Shown one piece after another: positions 7,017 to 9,881 of a stretch of 9,881 bases of DNA. Position 1 is the stretch's first letter, and the number at the start of each line of letters is the position of its first letter. Below the pieces are notes generated by a model, which was not told the DNA's origin, did not search any database, and worked only from the letters and a program-made list of their open reading frames with translations. The DNA is taken from the NCBI GenBank assembly GCA_947457025.1, contig CANGUI010000044.1, positions 1 to 9,881 on the forward strand, written 5' to 3'. The position numbers and the translations under genes are program-made. This DNA is from Flammeovirgaceae bacterium. GTDB lineage: Bacteria; Bacteroidota; Bacteroidia; Cytophagales; Cyclobacteriaceae.

Positions 7017-8057
7017 TCAGGATCGGGGTGCCGGCATCCGATCCGCCAGAAATGCAGCAAACTCCTTACCATCTTCGAGCAGAAAGGTCATTTCAATCGG
7101 AATATAAAAGCATTGGAACGGGGCAAGCCGGCTACGCCCGTAGTACGGCGCGAGCCGGACAAAGTCTTTTTCGGTTGTCATGATAGCAACCGGGTGCGGC
7201 AACCGGCGAGCCGCAGCCAAAATCGCCTCAACGTCCGCGTCGGAGAATGGATGATGGTCGGGGAAGCGCAGATGGCCGCATAACCTGTAATGAGCAGAAA
7301 GATGTTCGATAAACGAATCAACCTGTGCGATGCCAGTTACGGCGAAGACCGGTTGGCTTTGCCACGTCTCAATACCGAAGCCCACGGGATGCTGATATTG
7401 AACAGCCGAAAACAGTACCGGCTTTAGCCCGAGGTAGCGCCTCACTGAAGTAGTTTGTTTGCTGCGCCATTCAAGGCTGGCGGCCGGCGGGCATTTGGTT
7501 ACGATTACAAGGTCCGCCCGGGCTACACCTCCGCGCGATTCGCGGAGGCGACCTACGGGGAGAAGATAATCCTCGAAGAATGGTTTCGCCGCATCTGTTA
7601 CCACGATCGAGATCCGGGGTTGCACAGCCCGATGCTGAAAGGCATCATCCAGGAGAATAATGTCAATTTCCGGTTCCTCCGCGAGCATGCAGGGAATAGC
7701 CAGCGCCCGGTCTTCGCCAACAAAAACAGAGATGCGGTCACCAAATTTGAGAAACATTTGGAGAGGTTCATCGCCCACAGTAGCAGCTGTATCTTGGCCG
7801 TTTACTTTACGAAACCCGGTTGACGTACGCTTATAGCCGCGGCTCAGAGTGGCGACGCGATGACGTCCGCTGAGGTTCGTGATGAGGTATTCCGTAAGCG
7901 GTGTCTTACCCGAACCGCCCACATTCAGGTTCCCCACCGAAATCACGGTGCGGTCGAACTGCTGGCTGTGAAAGTATCCGCTGCTGTACAGGTAATTGCG
8001 CAGCGTAGTAGCCACAAGGTACAGCAATGCAAAGGGCGCTAACAACCAACGGAGCAT
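7017..8057 (-). CDS. lpxK: Tetraacyldisaccharide 4'-kinase LpxK
   Basis: LpxK phosphorylates the 4'-position of the tetraacyl-disaccharide 1-phosphate precursor of lipid A, using ATP at the inner face of the cytoplasmic membrane. From ATG 8057 the protein has 346 residues, a normal length. A hydrophobic N-terminal helix (about 2-20) fits the membrane anchor. The P-loop is VGGSGKTP (46-53), followed by LSRGYKR (71-77), VGDEP (94-98), the Walker-B-like ILLDDAFQHR (134-143), LLPVGRLRE (165-173), DHHPFS (267-272) and TTEKDF (294-299), so all the main family motifs are present. An upstream ATG at 8105 would add 16 residues that the family does not need and would start upstream of the best promoter, so 8057 is preferred. 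It is first in the lpxK-porin-miaE operon and divergent from nif3. The gene suggests lipid A with a 4'-phosphate at least as an intermediate. Confidence 0.96.
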   Translation of the reverse strand: MLRWLLAPFALLYLVATTLRNYLYSSGYFHSQQFDRTVISVGNLNVGGSGKTPLTEYLITNLSGRHRVATLSRGYKRTSTGFRKVNGQDTAATVGDEPLQMFLKFGDRISVFVGEDRALAIPCMLAEEPEIDIILLDDAFQHRAVQPRISIVVTDAAKPFFEDYLLPVGRLRESRGGVARADLVIVTKCPPAASLEWRSKQTTSVRRYLGLKPVLFSAVQYQHPVGFGIETWQSQPVFAVTGIAQVDSFIEHLSAHYRLCGHLRFPDHHPFSDADVEAILAAARRLPHPVAIMTTEKDFVRLAPYYGRSRLAPFQCFYIPIEMTFLLEDGKEFAAFLADRMPAPRS

Positions 8058-8136
8058 AACAGGTGGAGCGTGGCCCCTACTTTTTTTTGCCAAAGTTAGA
8101 AACACTCAGCAACTTGCCTTGCAATCATACAGGATT
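8058..8136. promoter_or_regulatory. Divergent promoter region between lpxK and the Nif3-like gene
   Basis: This 79-base gap is the only divergent spacer in the window and must hold the start signals for both flanking operons unless promoters lie inside genes. It contains a run of eight T (8081-8088) and the lpxK -7 candidate listed separately. For the rightward genes the nearest match is TACTTTTTTTTG (8079-8090), a poor TAnnTTTG variant with no clear -33 element. Neither start codon has a Shine-Dalgarno core. Confidence 0.55.
8091..8098 (-). promoter_or_regulatory. Predicted -7 element (TAACTTTG) for lpxK
   Basis: On the minus strand, TAACTTTG is an exact match to the Bacteroidota TAnnTTTG -7 consensus, 33 bases before the lpxK ATG. 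Initiation about 6 bases downstream would leave a leader of roughly 27 bases. A TTG triplet (in GATTGC) lies 23 bases upstream, slightly beyond the usual spacing of about 19-21, so the -33 element is weak or imperfect. Confidence 0.45.
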
Positions 8137-9231
8137 ATGACCATCGGAGCAATCATGGCCCACCTGGAAGCGTACGCACCCAGAGCCTACCAAGAATCGT
8201 ACGACAACACCGGCCTGCTTACAGGCTCAGCAACCTGGGAAGCCCGCCAGGCGTTGGTAACGCTGGACTGTACGGAAGCGGTCGTGGACGAAGCCATCCG
8301 CGAAGGCGCCAACCTGATCATTGCGCACCATCCCATCATCTTCAAGGGAGTGAAAAGCCTGACCGGCCGGAACTACGTAGAGCGCACGCTGATCAAAGCC
8401 ATCAAGCACGACATCGCCATTTATGCCATCCACACGAACCTCGACAATGTAGCCAAGGGTGTCAGTCATCGGATGGCGGCAGCACTTGGGCTGAAGAACG
8501 TACGCATCTTGCGCCCCTCGAGCCAATCTTTGCAGAAACTCACCACGTTCGTGCCGCCGGCAGATACAGAGCGGGTGTTGGCGGCGCTTCATCAAGCGGG
8601 CGCAGGGCGTATCGGTAACTACAGCGCCTGTAGTTTTCGTGTGGAGGGTACCGGTACCTTCCTTCCGGGTGAATCTGCCATGCCTACTGTGGGCCAGCGG
8701 GGACAACTTGAGTCAGTAACGGAACATCGGGTGGAGGTGCTCTTTCCCGCAGCAGCACAACACGCCGTAATGGCGGCACTACGCCGCGCCCATCCATATG
8801 AAGAAGTGGCCTTTTATATCCATAACCTCGAAAATGAAAATCAGGATGCGGGCAGTGGCGTGATTGGCGAACTTGACCGCGAAACCTCAACACTTGAGGT
8901 ACTCGGCAACCTCAAGGCAGCATTTAAAACGGGCTGTGTACGCCACACTGCTATTTTGAAACCGCGTGTAAAAACCATCGCTATGTGTGGCGGGGCGGGC
9001 AGTTTTCTCCTGCCGAGGGCGATTCAGGCCGGAGCCGACCTGTTCGTATCGGCCGACTTTAAATACCACGAATTCTTCGATGCCGACGGGCTGATTACCA
9101 TAGCCGATATCGGACACTACGAAAGCGAACAGTATACCAAAGACCTGTTGGCCGAGGTTTTGCGGGAAAAATTCCCTACTTTTGCAGTCAATTTTTCAAA
9201 AACAATTACCAATCCAATCAGTTATCTGTAA
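8137..9231 (+). CDS. Nif3-like dinuclear metal-centre hexameric protein
   Basis: The protein belongs to the Nif3/YbgI/YqfO (GTP cyclohydrolase I type 2 / Nif3) family: cytosolic toroidal hexamers with a two-metal site whose physiological reaction is unsettled. It has 364 residues from ATG 8137. The same frame is open further upstream, to an ATG at 7996, but that would overlap lpxK and add unrelated residues. Metal ligands are visible: His64-His65 (AHHP), His99 and Asp103 (HTNLD), then His327 and Glu331 (DIGHYESE). The long form is present: residues about 135-232 form the inserted CutA/PII-like domain, closing with the typical HPYEEVAFYI (219-228). The site looks complete, so the protein is probably functional. 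The next gene begins 3 bases after its stop, so they share a transcript. It is divergent from lpxK. I give no symbol because naming differs between species. Confidence 0.94.
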   Translation: MTIGAIMAHLEAYAPRAYQESYDNTGLLTGSATWEARQALVTLDCTEAVVDEAIREGANLIIAHHPIIFKGVKSLTGRNYVERTLIKAIKHDIAIYAIHTNLDNVAKGVSHRMAAALGLKNVRILRPSSQSLQKLTTFVPPADTERVLAALHQAGAGRIGNYSACSFRVEGTGTFLPGESAMPTVGQRGQLESVTEHRVEVLFPAAAQHAVMAALRRAHPYEEVAFYIHNLENENQDAGSGVIGELDRETSTLEVLGNLKAAFKTGCVRHTAILKPRVKTIAMCGGAGSFLLPRAIQAGADLFVSADFKYHEFFDADGLITIADIGHYESEQYTKDLLAEVLREKFPTFAVNFSKTITNPISYL

Positions 9232-9234
9232 ATA

Positions 9235-9881
9235 ATGGAAAATCAAGCAGTTGCACAAAAACTGGATGCCCTTGTTAAGCTCCAGAGCATCGATACGAAA
9301 CTGGACGAATTGAAAAAGTTGAGGGGCGACTTGCCAGACGAAGTGCAGGATCTGGAAGATGAACTAGAAGGTTACAAAACCCGCCAGCAGCGGTTTGAAC
9401 AAGAACAGAAGGAACTGGAGGAAGTGATCAAACGCAATAAGGAAGGCATCAAGGAAGCGGAGAAATTAGTCAAGAAGTACAACGAGCAGCAGAAGAACGT
9501 TAAAAATAACCGGGAGTACGATGCCATCACTAAAGAAATCGAACTTCAGGAGTTAGAAGTTCAAATCTGCGAAAAACGGATCAAAGAAGCTAAAGAAAGA
9601 ATAGAGGCAAAAAAGGAAGAAATCAAAAAAATCGAGACGCTGATAAGCGAGCGCAGCCACGACCTCGAAACGAAGAAAGGTGAACTCGAAAACATCCTGA
9701 ATGAAAGCCAGGAAGAAGAAAAGCGACTGTTAGCCGAGCGGGAGAAAGCTGCCAGGAAGATTGAGGACAAATTACTGAAGTATTATGAGCGCCTGCGGAA
9801 GAGTCTTTCCAATGGATTGGCCGTGGTGCGCGTAGTACGCGGGGCGGCGGAGGGTTGCAATATCATAATCCCGCCACAGAA
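9235..9881 (+). CDS. Coiled-coil protein of the C4-type zinc-ribbon family (3' end outside window)
   Basis: The frame runs from ATG 9235 to the window edge, 215 codons without a stop. Residues about 9-185 are charged and heptad-like, rich in Glu, Lys and Gln. The phrase VKNNREYDAITKEIE (89-103) marks the middle of the helical hairpin seen in this family (CT398-like fold). The last visible part, GLAVVRVVRGAAEGCN then IPPQ (213-215 = PPQ), is the start of the C-terminal zinc ribbon. By my recall of the family, this region normally reads CxxC just before the PPQ; here only Cys208 is present and Ala205 stands where the first Cys is expected. The missing 3' part should carry the second cysteine pair. 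Nucleic-acid or protein binding has been suggested for such proteins, with no settled role. It follows the Nif3-like gene by 3 bases. Confidence 0.9.
   Translation, partial: MENQAVAQKLDALVKLQSIDTKLDELKKLRGDLPDEVQDLEDELEGYKTRQQRFEQEQKELEEVIKRNKEGIKEAEKLVKKYNEQQKNVKNNREYDAITKEIELQELEVQICEKRIKEAKERIEAKKEEIKKIETLISERSHDLETKKGELENILNESQEEEKRLLAEREKAARKIEDKLLKYYERLRKSLSNGLAVVRVVRGAAEGCNIIIPPQ

Noticed and set aside
7017..7072. Porin start at ATG 7072, overlapping the end of lpxK
   Set aside because: It puts 26 polar residues ahead of an otherwise ideal signal peptide and overlaps lpxK by 56 bases; GTG 6994 removes both problems.
7996..8136. N-terminal extension of the Nif3-like protein from an upstream ATG
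   Set aside because: The extension overlaps lpxK on the other strand, and family members begin close to the MTIGAIMAHLE segment at 8137.
1..9881. Mobile elements, CRISPR, tRNA, riboswitch or defence genes
   Set aside because: I found no terminal inverted repeats, transposase or integrase motifs, regularly spaced repeats or tRNA-like cloverleaf. The only repeated DNA is the Asp-box coding sequence within the large gene.

Overview
This window looks like a chromosomal segment of an aerobic Bacteroidota bacterium, probably a Cytophagales-type member (the order is an inference). Three things point there: a very large secreted protein ending in a type IX secretion (T9SS) type A sorting domain, a porin of the Bacteroidota-type 'putative porin' (Porin_10) family, and TAnnTTTG -7-like elements with no visible Shine-Dalgarno sequences. 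LpxK shows a lipid A-making, Gram-negative envelope. MiaE needs O2, which suggests aerobic growth. Base composition looks balanced and even, and I see no mobile element, CRISPR array, tRNA or rRNA. Every gene-free gap is under 100 bases.

Left block (1-4345, + strand): the last 20 codons of an upstream gene run by a GTGA overlap into a 122-residue putative lipoprotein. That gene overlaps by ATGA a 1307-residue Asp-box beta-propeller protein carrying a T9SS signal. The two stop/start overlaps make this a tightly, probably translationally, coupled unit whose visible products are exported. Neither the tail nor the small protein belongs to a family I recognise, so this is the least explained part of the window.

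Middle block (4424-8057, - strand): lpxK, then a putative outer-membrane porin, then miaE, read leftwards with gaps of 22 and 6 bases, so very likely one operon. It joins lipid A synthesis, an outer-membrane channel and a tRNA-modifying hydroxylase. It converges on the left block across a 78-base gap with no convincing terminator.

Right block (8137-9881, + strand): a Nif3-like dinuclear-metal protein with all expected metal ligands is followed 3 bases later by a coiled-coil protein of the C4 zinc-ribbon family, cut off by the window end. This pair diverges from lpxK across 79 bases holding a good TAnnTTTG -7 candidate for lpxK. The ribbon protein appears to lack the first zinc-binding cysteine.

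I do not see a clear undescribed defence or mobile system. The best leads are the coupled exported cassette with its interrupted propeller, and the altered zinc ribbon.
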